A DNA stretch of 64,000 nucleotides from JBQTHI01 sp052390035 (GTDB lineage: Bacteria; Actinomycetota; Acidimicrobiia; Spongiisociales; ZC4RG35): assembly GCA_052390035.1 (NCBI GenBank), contig JBQTHI010000044.1, forward strand, positions 50,214-114,213. Direction: 5' to 3'. This document shows, in pieces, positions 43,623-50,493 of this stretch. Both the position numbers and the translations under genes were made by a program. Under the pieces are notes generated by a model. That model was not told the origin of the DNA and searched no databases. It saw only the letters and a program-made list of their open reading frames with translations. Numbering within the stretch: position 1 is the first letter of the stretch; each line of letters begins with the position of its first letter.

Positions 43623-44597
43623 TCATGTCTGGGGCAGTCCTTCGTCGCCGAGATACTCCGCAAAGAAGCTGGCGTACTTGAAACCGGAGTCAGGAGAGAT
43701 GCCGACAATGAGGCCGGCGGCTGCCTGCGCCGCCCCAGCGACAATGGCTCCGGTCGACGGCCCGACGATCAGCCCCTCCTCGCGGAAGAGCCGTTTGGTG
43801 GTGTAGTAGGCAAGGTCATCGTCGACCTGGACGACCTCGTCGATCACCGAGCGGTCGAGGATCTCGGGCTCCGACGACTCGGCGAATGCCCTGAGCCCGG
43901 GCAACCGATGACCCGCCTGCGGCTCCACGGCGACGACCCGTACTTCGGGGTTCTGCCTCTTGAGGAAGCGCCCCACCCCGGTCAAGGTCCCGCAGGTCCC
44001 AAAGCCGGCCACAAAGGTGTCGACCCGGCCTTCGGTTTGTCGCCAGATCTCCGGCCCGGTGGTTTCGTAGTGGGCCCTGACGTTGTCGGGGTTGGAATAT
44101 TGGTCGGGCCAGGCGTACCGGACTCCCCCTGCCGACGCGGCGATCGACCTGGCCAGGGCGATGGCGCCATCCTTCGGGCTGTCGACGGGGCAAAGGTCGT
44201 CGGGGGTCGGCCAGACCTCGGCGCCGAGCATCCGCAACAGGACCTTCTTTTCCTCGGGCACACCTTCCGGAATGGCGATGATGATCGGAATGCCCTCGGT
44301 CGCGGCCAGAGCGGCGAGAGCGATCGCCGTGTTGCCTGATGAGGCCTCGACCAGCGACCGATCCTCCAGTTGACCCCGGGCCCTCAAACCTTCCAGCAGG
44401 TAGGCGGCGGTCCGATCCTTGATCGATCCAAAGGGGTTGAGCCATTCCAGCTTCAAGTAAAACTGGGCGCTCGGGACTACTCGCTGTAATCGAACAAGCG
44501 GCGTGGGTTGATCGACGTCGGGGAGCAGCTGGCGCAGATCGTCGTAACGTCGAAGCTCCCGGTTGGTGACAAGCTCTTGGGTGGCAAAGGTGGTCAT
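43623..44597 (-). CDS. PLP-dependent cysteine synthase family protein (CysK/CysM-like)
   Basis: 324 aa. It is expected to make cysteine from an activated serine and a sulfide donor. The PLP Lys is in NPFGSIKDRTAAYL; the substrate loop is EASSGNTAIALAAL; the PLP phosphate site is FGTCGTLTGVGRF. The C-terminal SPDSGFKYASFFAEY is also typical. ATG 44597 is fixed by MTTFATQELVTNRELRRYDD and a GGAG seven bases before; a longer open frame to 45614 is antisense to FTR1. It is first in the operon with TusA- and DsrE-like genes and lies 28 bases after a leader-peptide-controlled terminator. Confidence 0.9.
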   Translation of the reverse strand: MTTFATQELVTNRELRRYDDLRQLLPDVDQPTPLVRLQRVVPSAQFYLKLEWLNPFGSIKDRTAAYLLEGLRARGQLEDRSLVEASSGNTAIALAALAATEGIPIIIAIPEGVPEEKKVLLRMLGAEVWPTPDDLCPVDSPKDGAIALARSIAASAGGVRYAWPDQYSNPDNVRAHYETTGPEIWRQTEGRVDTFVAGFGTCGTLTGVGRFLKRQNPEVRVVAVEPQAGHRLPGLRAFAESSEPEILDRSVIDEVVQVDDDLAYYTTKRLFREEGLIVGPSTGAIVAGAAQAAAGLIVGISPDSGFKYASFFAEYLGDEGLPQT

Positions 44598-44625
44598 TGT
44601 GCTCCTGGTAACCGCTTCCTCGGTC

Positions 44626-44659
44626 AAAAGAAAGACCCGCACTCGTTTGGGTGCGGGTC
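44626..44659 (-). terminator. Attenuator terminator before the cysteine synthase gene
   Basis: On the minus strand GACCCGCAC pairs with GTGCGGGTC (44659-44651 and 44642-44634), followed by TTTCTTTT. Its 5' arm contains CCGCACC, which can also pair with GGTGCGG in the leader reading frame (44717-44711), so it has a built-in antiterminator. Confidence 0.85.
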
Positions 44660-44689
44660 GGGGATGAAAGCTGTTGTCTGTTCGTCGAT

Positions 44690-44767
44690 TTAACAGATCA
44701 CCCGGACATGCCGCACCGGTGCGCAACAACACACGCAACAGCAGAACCCGGTTACGGACATGCCCAT
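44690..44767 (-). CDS. Polycysteine leader peptide (cysteine attenuator)
   Basis: 25 aa: MGMSVTGFCCCVCCCAPVRH and then VRVIC, so seven of 25 residues are Cys, six of them in a CCCVCCC cluster. A TACGCT box eight bases before ATG 44767 implies a leaderless mRNA; ATG 44761 is the alternative start. The stop lies 30 bases before the terminator stem. Ribosome stalling on the Cys codons would leave GGTGCGG (44717-44711) free to disrupt the terminator and switch on the cysteine operon. Leaderless polycysteine leaders with this role are known from mycobacteria. Confidence 0.85.
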   Translation of the reverse strand: MGMSVTGFCCCVCCCAPVRHVRVIC

Positions 44768-44775
44768 CGGGCAGA

Positions 44776-44781
44776 AGCGTA
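44776..44781 (-). promoter_or_regulatory. -10 element of the cysteine leader transcript
   Basis: TACGCT on the minus strand, eight bases before ATG 44767. No clear -35. Confidence 0.5.
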
Positions 44782-44807
44782 CCACGCCGCGGAACGATGT
44801 CCGAGAC

Positions 44808-44855
44808 GAACCCAGGGCTCCATCCCACGAAGTCGTTGACTGGAGCCCTGGGTTC
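44808..44855. repeat. 15-bp inverted repeat, second copy of a dispersed hairpin element
   Basis: GAACCCAGGGCTCCA (44808-44822) and its perfect complement TGGAGCCCTGGGTTC (44841-44855). Bases 44833-44855 are the exact reverse complement of 34940-34962. Located between the divergent cysteine and FTR1 promoters. Confidence 0.7.
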
Positions 44856-44881
44856 GGGTTGTTCGGATTGCCGAACAACCC
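44856..44881. repeat. 11-bp inverted repeat next to the FTR1 promoter
   Basis: GGGTTGTTCGG, loop ATTG, CCGAACAACCC. It directly follows the 15-bp hairpin and its right arm overlaps the -35 region of FTR1. Confidence 0.6.
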
Positions 44882-44896
44882 TTGTCAGGCTAGCCT
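44868..44896 (+). promoter_or_regulatory. FTR1 promoter
   Basis: TTGCCG (44868-44873), a 17-base spacer and TAGCCT (44891-44896), about 28 bases before the start codon. Confidence 0.5.
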
Positions 44897-44898
44897 GA
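44885..44898. promoter_or_regulatory. DtxR/IdeR-type iron box
   Basis: TCAGGCTAGCCTGA is a perfect 14-bp palindrome close to the DtxR/IdeR consensus core TTAGGTTAGCCTAA. It covers the -10 of the FTR1 promoter, the expected place for iron-dependent repression. Confidence 0.65.
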
Positions 44899-44924
44899 GA
44901 GCCTTCCCGCGGCGAAGGAGATGA

Positions 44925-45815
44925 GTGGATCTCGGTTACCTGACAACTGGGCTGTTGACAGGCCTGCGTGAGGGTGTGGAGGCGGCGCTGATCGTCGGGA
45001 TCATCCTCGCCTATCTGGCCAAGACCGGCAACCGGCGCCATTTCGGCAAGATCTGGCTCGGCACCGCGGCCGCGGTGAGCATCAGCGTCGCCGTGGGCTG
45101 GATCCTCTTCGTCTCGATAGGCGGGTTCGAGGAGCCAGCCGAGCAGATCTTCGAAGGCATCGCGATGATGTTCGCCGCCGGGGTAGTCACCTGGATGCTC
45201 TTTTGGATGAAAAGGGTGTCCGCCAACATCAAGGGCGAGTTGCAGGCGGGGGTTGATCGCGCCCTGGCCGGAGGCACACTTTTCGGACTGGCCATCCTGG
45301 CTTTCACCGCCGTTATCCGCGAGGGCATTGAAACGGCCCTCTTTCTGATGGGCCAGGCCCAAGCGGCTGGTTCCGAGGCGCTCAGCACACTGGTGGGGGC
45401 GGCACTTGGCCTCGCACTGGCCCTTGTCATCGGTTACATGATTTATCAGGGGGCATCTGCCCTCAACCTGAAGAGCTTCTTTCGCTGGACCGGAGTCGCC
45501 CTTATCTTCATTGCCGCAGGTCTCCTCTCCCACGGCGTTCATGAATTGGTCGAAGCCGGCTGGATCACGATGGGGACAGCGACCGCCTTTGACATCAGCA
45601 GCGTCCTTCCGCACTCGCCCGACCCCGACAGTGGGGCGATGGGCGTGGTGGGATCGATCCTTCGGGCTCTGGTCGGTTACACCAGCACCCCCGAGTGGAT
45701 CACATTGAGCGCCTGGATAACGTACGTCGTCCTGGTGCTGGCGCTCTACCTGAGGCCGGGCCGTCGGTCTACGAAAGCACCTGCCACCGAAGAGCCGAAA
45801 CCGGTCGCGGTCTGA
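44925..45815 (+). CDS. FTR1-family high-affinity iron permease
   Basis: 296 aa with about seven membrane helices. The two iron-ligand motifs of the family are LREGVEAALIVG in helix 1 and VIREGIETALFLMG in helix 4. Ftr1/EfeU proteins import Fe(III), often with an oxidase partner; none is adjacent, though a cupredoxin membrane protein is encoded 5.5 kb away. GTG start with AAGGAG upstream. A DtxR-type box overlaps the promoter and a DtxR-family regulator is encoded at 49.7 kb, so iron repression is likely. Confidence 0.92.
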   Translation: MDLGYLTTGLLTGLREGVEAALIVGIILAYLAKTGNRRHFGKIWLGTAAAVSISVAVGWILFVSIGGFEEPAEQIFEGIAMMFAAGVVTWMLFWMKRVSANIKGELQAGVDRALAGGTLFGLAILAFTAVIREGIETALFLMGQAQAAGSEALSTLVGAALGLALALVIGYMIYQGASALNLKSFFRWTGVALIFIAAGLLSHGVHELVEAGWITMGTATAFDISSVLPHSPDPDSGAMGVVGSILRALVGYTSTPEWITLSAWITYVVLVLALYLRPGRRSTKAPATEEPKPVAV

Positions 45816-45854
45816 CGAGCAAAGGGGTCCCCCGACCCTGTTTGAATCGGTTCG

Positions 45855-46400
45855 ATGCGGGTGATCGCAGGTAGCGCCAAAGGACGTCGCCTCCTGGCAC
45901 CGCCCACCAACAACACCCGTCCGATGACCGACCGGATGCGAGAGGCGCTGTTCTCTTCTTTGGGCGCCTCCGTGGTCGACGCAGCCGTTCTCGACCTCTA
46001 TGCCGGTTCAGGAAGCATCGGCATCGAGGCGTTGTCCCGCGGCGCCCGTATGGCGGTCTTTGTCGAGAACGCCAAGCCGGCGCTCGATGCGCTCCATCAC
46101 AACCTGGCGCCATTCGGAGGAGCCCGGGTCGAAGTTGCCAATCGGGATGTTGGGGCGTATCTGCGCACCGCCAACATCACGTTCGACCTCATCTTCTGCG
46201 ACCCTCCCTGGGACTTATCCTCTGATTCGGTTGATCGACTCGTCGCTGGCTGCGATAGGTTGGCGGCCGCCGGCTGTCAGCTGGTGGTTCATCGGCGGGC
46301 CACTGCTCCGGACCCAGCGCCCCCCGCCGGATGGCGACATGTCACAACCCGCCGCTACGGAGACGGCAAGATATGCAAGTACCAAAAGGAGAACACCTGA
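45855..46400 (+). CDS. rsmD: 16S rRNA (guanine966-N2)-methyltransferase
   Basis: 181 aa. MRVIAGSAKGRRLLAPP is the family start; AVLDLYAGSGSIGIEALSRG is the SAM-binding motif and FDLIFCDPPWDL the catalytic DPPW/Y motif IV. It methylates G966 of 16S rRNA during 30S assembly. It overlaps coaD, its usual partner, and heads the + strand housekeeping block running to rnc. Confidence 0.95.
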   Translation: MRVIAGSAKGRRLLAPPTNNTRPMTDRMREALFSSLGASVVDAAVLDLYAGSGSIGIEALSRGARMAVFVENAKPALDALHHNLAPFGGARVEVANRDVGAYLRTANITFDLIFCDPPWDLSSDSVDRLVAGCDRLAAAGCQLVVHRRATAPDPAPPAGWRHVTTRRYGDGKICKYQKENT

Positions 46401-46870
46401 CCGCCGCCCTCTGTCCCGGCAGCTTCGACCCACCTACCAACGGCCATCTCGACGTCATCGAGCGCGCCATTGCCGTGTTCGATCGCGTCGTTGTCGTTGT
46501 GGTCTCGAATCCGTCGAAGGCGCCCTTCCTCGGAGTCGGAGAGCGGGTATCCCTGCTTAGGGACCTGATCGGCAACCGGGCAGAGGTCGAGGCCTTTGAG
46601 GGATTGCTGGTCGAGTTTGCCCGCGAGAAGAGGGTCGATGTGGTGGTCAAAGGCCTCCGGGTGGTTAGCGATTTTGACTACGAGCTGCAGATGGCGCAGA
46701 TGAATCGAACCCTCTCCGGCGTCGAGACCTTCTTCGTTCCGACCAACCCGCAGTGGAGTTATCTCTCTTCATCCCTGGTTAGGGAAGTCGCCAAGCTGGG
46801 GGGCGAGGTCGATAGCCTGGTGCCTGACAATGTTGCTAAGGCGCTCAAGGCCAAGGTTGCAGGCATATGA
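46373..46870 (+). CDS. coaD: Phosphopantetheine adenylyltransferase
   Basis: 165 aa from ATG 46373. It adenylates 4'-phosphopantetheine in CoA synthesis. LCPGSFDPPTNGHLDVIERA holds the HxGH-type TNGH motif; VVVKGLRVVSDFDYELQMA and SYLSSSLVREVAKLGG are conserved. Family proteins usually begin four or five residues before PGSFDP, which would mean the CTG at 46397; it has AAAAGGAG at the right distance and overlaps the rsmD stop as CTGA. The start is therefore uncertain. Confidence 0.93.
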   Translation: MQVPKGEHLTAALCPGSFDPPTNGHLDVIERAIAVFDRVVVVVVSNPSKAPFLGVGERVSLLRDLIGNRAEVEAFEGLLVEFAREKRVDVVVKGLRVVSDFDYELQMAQMNRTLSGVETFFVPTNPQWSYLSSSLVREVAKLGGEVDSLVPDNVAKALKAKVAGI

Positions 46871-47379
46871 GCCAAACAACTGGTGAAGACGTCGGTGCCA
46901 GGGACGGCATCGACGTCTTCGAGTTGATCGCCAATTTGATCGATGAGGTGCAGGTGGCCAAATCGGTGCCCCTCTCCGGCAATGTGATGATCGATCGCGA
47001 TCATTTGGTCGGTCAGCTTCAGAAGGTCCAGGCTGGCCTGCCCGACGAGTTACGCGCCGCCCGCTGGATGGTGAGGGAGAGGGAGGCGTTTATTGCCCGC
47101 ACCAACGAACGAGCCCGCGAAATCACTGAGAGGGCGCAGACGGAGTCACACCGCCTCGTGTCGGACAGCCACGTGGTGGCCGAAGCCGTCGAGGAGGCGA
47201 ACATCCTGGTAAGGAGGGCCGAAGGGGAAGCCCGCAAGATGAGGCTCGAGTCAGAGGACGAGATCGACGGTCACCTTTCCCGTATCGAGACATTGCTCAC
47301 CGAACTTTTGGGACGAGTCCACTACACGCGGGACGAATTTCATCGCGCTCGGCCCCGCGCTCCCGAACCGCCGATCTAA
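46867..47379 (+). CDS. DivIVA-like coiled-coil protein
   Basis: 170 aa. A short DivIVA-type N-terminal segment (IDVFELIANLIDEVQVAKSV, then RDHLVGQLQKV) is followed by a long charged coiled coil (AFIARTNERAREITERAQ, VRRAEGEARKMRLESEDEI). Actinobacterial genomes often carry such a gene between coaD and yceD; it probably scaffolds cell-division or wall proteins at the membrane. It starts within the coaD stop (ATGA). Confidence 0.78.
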   Translation: MSQTTGEDVGARDGIDVFELIANLIDEVQVAKSVPLSGNVMIDRDHLVGQLQKVQAGLPDELRAARWMVREREAFIARTNERAREITERAQTESHRLVSDSHVVAEAVEEANILVRRAEGEARKMRLESEDEIDGHLSRIETLLTELLGRVHYTRDEFHRARPRAPEPPI

Positions 47380-47381
47380 CA

Positions 47382-47879
47382 GTGGATGCGCTTCGGTTCT
47401 CGGTGGCCGATCTGCTCGGCCACCCGGGACGCTCTCGCCAGGTCGCCGGGGAAATGCGGCTCGTCTTTCGAGTGGGGGAGTCGAACGTCGACGATCAGGC
47501 CGAGGTGTTCGCCACCCTCGACGCAGTCCCGGACGGAGTCCTGGTGAGGGGAACCGCGGCCCTCACCGCTCACCAACAGTGCTCCCGGTGCCTTCTCGAG
47601 TGGGAGGCACCGATCCAAGTCGAGTTCGTCGAGCTATACGTGGGGCGACCCGCCGAGGGCCAATTGGGCATACATGGGGACCGCACGATCGATTTAGCAC
47701 CGCTCGTTCACGACGAGATCTCTTTAGCTCTCCTGCCAGATCCCCTTTGCCGACCTGAATGCCGCGGACTTTGCCCAAGCTGCGGGGCCGACTTGAATAC
47801 AGATCCCTGCGCTGGCCACGGCGACGATTCAAGCTCACCATTCGCCGCGTTGAGGCAACTACTCGGACCTGAAAGCTAA
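47382..47879 (+). CDS. yceD: YceD/DUF177 family protein
   Basis: 165 aa. QCSRCLLEWEAPIQVEFVE and CRPECRGLCPSCGADLN are the Cys-rich DUF177 hallmarks, probably zinc-binding. Members sit directly upstream of rpmF and are linked to 23S rRNA accumulation. GTG start, two bases after the DivIVA-like stop. Confidence 0.92.
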   Translation: MDALRFSVADLLGHPGRSRQVAGEMRLVFRVGESNVDDQAEVFATLDAVPDGVLVRGTAALTAHQQCSRCLLEWEAPIQVEFVELYVGRPAEGQLGIHGDRTIDLAPLVHDEISLALLPDPLCRPECRGLCPSCGADLNTDPCAGHGDDSSSPFAALRQLLGPES

Positions 47880-47889
47880 GGAGCGCACC

Positions 47890-48066
47890 ATGGCGGTGCC
47901 CAAAAAGAAGAGTTCGCGCATGCGCACCCACAGCCGGCGTTCGGCCTGGAAGGTGAGAAAGCCATCCACGTCCGTTTGTCCGCGGTGCCAGGCCACCAAA
48001 CTCTCCCACCGGGCGTGCCCCAACTGTGGCACTTATCGCGGTCGTGAAGTCCTAGAGACGGAATGA
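47890..48066 (+). CDS. rpmF: 50S ribosomal protein L32
   Basis: 58 aa. MAVPKKKSSRMRTHSRRSAW is the invariant L32 start; CPRC and CPNC form the zinc site, followed by YRGREVLETE. It starts 10 bases after yceD and its stop overlaps the plsX ATG (ATGA), the usual yceD-rpmF-plsX order. Confidence 0.97.
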   Translation: MAVPKKKSSRMRTHSRRSAWKVRKPSTSVCPRCQATKLSHRACPNCGTYRGREVLETE

Positions 48067-49037
48067 CCGTCATCGCCCTCGACGCCATGGGTGGCGACCT
48101 GGCTCCCGTTGAAACGGTGGCGGGGGCGATAGCAGCGAAGGCGGACGGTGTGGACGTGCTCCTGGTTGGAGAGCAGGAAGCCCTCGGTCGGGAACTGACG
48201 GCAGTCGGAGCCCGACTTCCGGTCGTACACGCCTCCGAATCGATTGCAATGGGTGCCGATCCCGCTCGAGCGCTGCGGGAACATCCCGACTCGTCGATCG
48301 CGGTAGCGGCCCGTCTGGTCCGGGAAGGAAAAGCCGGTGCCTTCGTCTCAGCAGGCTCAACCGGCGCAGTCATGGCGGCCGCCGCCATCCTCATCGGAAG
48401 GGCACCCGGTGTACTGCGACCCACCATCGCCTCCATCATCCCCACTCCCAACGGCCCGGTTTTGCTAGTGGATGCTGGAGCCAACCCTGAGGTGAAGTAT
48501 GAGCTCCTTGTGCAGTTTGCGGTGATGGGTTCGGTTGCCGCCTAAGTCTTTCTCGGTATAACGCGTCCGCGAATCGGACTGCTCAACAACGGTGAAGAGG
48601 CGGGCAAGGGACGAACTCTCGAGAAAGAGGCTTATCTCTTGCTGGCGAAGAGTTCGGTCAACTTTGTGGGAAACCTGGAGGGCCGTGATCTCGGCACCGG
48701 CCATGCTGACGTGTTCATCACCGATGGATTTGTCGGCAACATCATCCTCAAGACGATTGAAGGGGTGGCGCAGATGATCGTTTCGGCGACCATCAGCGCT
48801 CTGCAGTCGCTCGAAGCTTCCACCCGCCAGGCAGTCACCGACGCCCTGGGCTCGATGTGGACCTCGCTCGACTACGAGCACACTGGAGGCGCCCATCTTC
48901 TCGGAGTTAATGGGGTAGTCGTTATCGCTCATGGCTCATCGTCTCGCCTCGCCATCGCCAACGCCTTGCGAGTTGCCCATGACGGGGCAGCCAAAGATCT
49001 GGTGGCGCGGATGGCGGCGGGTCTGGCCAATCAATGA
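48063..49037 (+). pseudogene. plsX: Phosphate acyltransferase PlsX, interrupted by an in-frame TAA
   Basis: 325 codons in one frame, full PlsX length, but codon 161 (48543-48545) is TAA. Before it: TVIALDAMGGDLAPVETV, GKAGAFVSAGSTGAVMAAA and VDAGANPEVKYELL. After it, in the same frame: GLLNNGEEAGKGRTLEKEA, VNFVGNLEGRD and GFVGNIILKTIEG. Homologs have a basic or acidic residue after GSVAA, so a single base change (for example AAA to TAA) explains the stop. PlsX makes acyl phosphate for PlsY. It may be a real nonsense mutation or a sequence error; PlsB could compensate. The rnc start still overlaps its terminal stop. Confidence 0.85.
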
Positions 49038-49720
49038 AGGCTCTGGAGGCGGGAGCCCTCGAGACCGCCCTCGGCCACCAGTTCGACGATCGCTCCCTTC
49101 TCGAGTCGGCCCTCATCCACACCTCATATCAGTCCGAACACCCTGAGACCTTCCACAACGAACGACTCGAGTTTCTCGGCGACGCCGTCCTGGCGCTGGC
49201 GGTTACCACCTTTGTGTTTCGGGAATTCGAGGACATGCCCGAAGGAGAGATGGCCAAGGTAAGAGCGGCGGTGGTCAATCGCGAGGAACTCGGCGGTGTG
49301 GCTCGGAACATCGAGCTAGGCAGGTTTGTCTTGCTTGGCAGGGGAGAGGAATCGACCGGCGGACGGGAGAAGCCGTCAATCCTCGCCGACACCATGGAGG
49401 CGCTGATCGGGGCGGTGTACCTGGATGCGGGTTATGAAAAGGCTGCGAACATGGTCATACGACATTGGGAAGGCCGAATCAGGGAGACCGCCGCCCGACC
49501 CGGAGGCGCCGATTACAAGACCCGATTGCAGGAGGTGCTCGCCGCCACCGGTCTCAAACCCGAATACCAAGTGGTGGGGGCCGGCCCCGACCACGCCAAA
49601 CAGTTCACTGCGCTTGTTTACATAAACGGCGAGTGTGTGGGGAAGGGTGTGGGACCTTCGAAACGGGAGGCCGAACAGGACGCCGCCCAGGCGGCATTGT
49701 CACATCTGGCCAGCCGGTAG
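49034..49720 (+). CDS. rnc: Ribonuclease III
   Basis: 228 aa. It cleaves double-stranded RNA in rRNA maturation. NERLEFLGDAVLALAV is the RNase III signature with the metal-binding Glu/Asp; ADTMEALIGAVYLDAG supplies the second acidic pair. The C-terminal dsRNA-binding domain spans about 155-226 (DYKTRLQEVLAATGL, GPSKREAEQDAAQAAL). ATGA overlap with plsX. It converges with the DtxR-family gene, leaving 6 bases between stops. Confidence 0.96.
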   Translation: MKALEAGALETALGHQFDDRSLLESALIHTSYQSEHPETFHNERLEFLGDAVLALAVTTFVFREFEDMPEGEMAKVRAAVVNREELGGVARNIELGRFVLLGRGEESTGGREKPSILADTMEALIGAVYLDAGYEKAANMVIRHWEGRIRETAARPGGADYKTRLQEVLAATGLKPEYQVVGAGPDHAKQFTALVYINGECVGKGVGPSKREAEQDAAQAALSHLASR

Positions 49721-49726
49721 GGGTTC

Positions 49727-50392
49727 TCAGCCTTCGACGCCGGCGGTGAAAAGCCGCTCGGCAACGAACGATCCCACTCCAATCTGGTCGCGGTCATTGA
49801 CCCTGACGGTCAACGTCCCGTCGGGAGTCCTGGTGACCAATTCCACCTCTGCCCCCGGCCGAAGCCCGGAGTCGTCGAGGAAACCCATGATCTCGGAGTC
49901 GAGCTCGAGTTCCTCCGAGATCCGGTGGAGGATCGCCCGGTCCCTCCCGAGCTTGGCCATCGGAGTCAGACGGGGTTGTCGATAGCCAGCGCCGGGAATC
50001 GGGTTGCCATGCGGGCAGGTTGTGGGCCGGCCGAGCTTTCCGAGCATCGCCGCTTCTACATCGTCACTGATGGCGTGTTCCCACACCTCAGCCTCGGCAT
50101 GCACCTTGACCCAGGGGAGTCCAAGCACCTCGGAGAGGAAACGTTCGGCGAGCCGGTGGCGACGGACCACAACCTCGGCCAGGTGGCGGCCATCACCACT
50201 CAGCCTGATCTCACCATCGGTGGTGACCAGACCCTGGCCTTCCATTCGTTTGATCATCTCAGAGACCGATGCCCTGCTTACCCCGAGCCACTCGGCGACC
50301 CGAGCTTGAATGACCGGTAGGCCTTCTTCGCTCAGCTCGTAGATCGCGGCCACATACTCGCGGTAGGTGGCGGTGTATTCGGCAACGTCCAC
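49727..50392 (-). CDS. DtxR-family metal-dependent transcriptional regulator
   Basis: 221 aa. The N-terminal winged helix is ARVAEWLGVSRASVSEMIKR; the dimerisation and metal-binding domain carries WEHAISDDVE and TTCPHGNPIPG; the C-terminal SH3-like domain (FLDDSGLRPGAEVELV) is present, as in DtxR/IdeR. It probably represses iron uptake when Fe(II) is bound; the palindrome before FTR1 at 44885 is a candidate target. GTG start with TAGCCT eight bases upstream (leaderless). Mn-responsive MntR-like function is the alternative. Confidence 0.88.
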   Translation of the reverse strand: MDVAEYTATYREYVAAIYELSEEGLPVIQARVAEWLGVSRASVSEMIKRMEGQGLVTTDGEIRLSGDGRHLAEVVVRRHRLAERFLSEVLGLPWVKVHAEAEVWEHAISDDVEAAMLGKLGRPTTCPHGNPIPGAGYRQPRLTPMAKLGRDRAILHRISEELELDSEIMGFLDDSGLRPGAEVELVTRTPDGTLTVRVNDRDQIGVGSFVAERLFTAGVEG

Positions 50393-50400
50393 TGAGATCG

Positions 50401-50406
50401 AGGCTA
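50401..50406 (-). promoter_or_regulatory. -10 element of the DtxR-family gene, leaderless
   Basis: TAGCCT on the minus strand, eight bases before GTG 50392. AGGCTAG on the + strand here matches half of the FTR1 iron box, a weak hint of autoregulation. Confidence 0.45.
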
Positions 50407-50493
50407 GTCGCCCCTCGCGCCTTCGATCGTTAAGGCGTTCGTAACGGAGCCGTGACGCGGTGGTGCTCTGCTGTCATCGACCGAGGAGGTTCG

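Noticed and set aside
44598..45614. N-terminal extension of the cysteine synthase to 45614
   Set aside because: It is antisense to FTR1, crosses the leader peptide and terminator, and is not like any cysteine synthase N-terminus.
48543..48545. Reading TAA as a sense codon in plsX
   Set aside because: Other genes here, including plsB and the adjacent cyclic-nucleotide-binding gene, use TAA as their stop.
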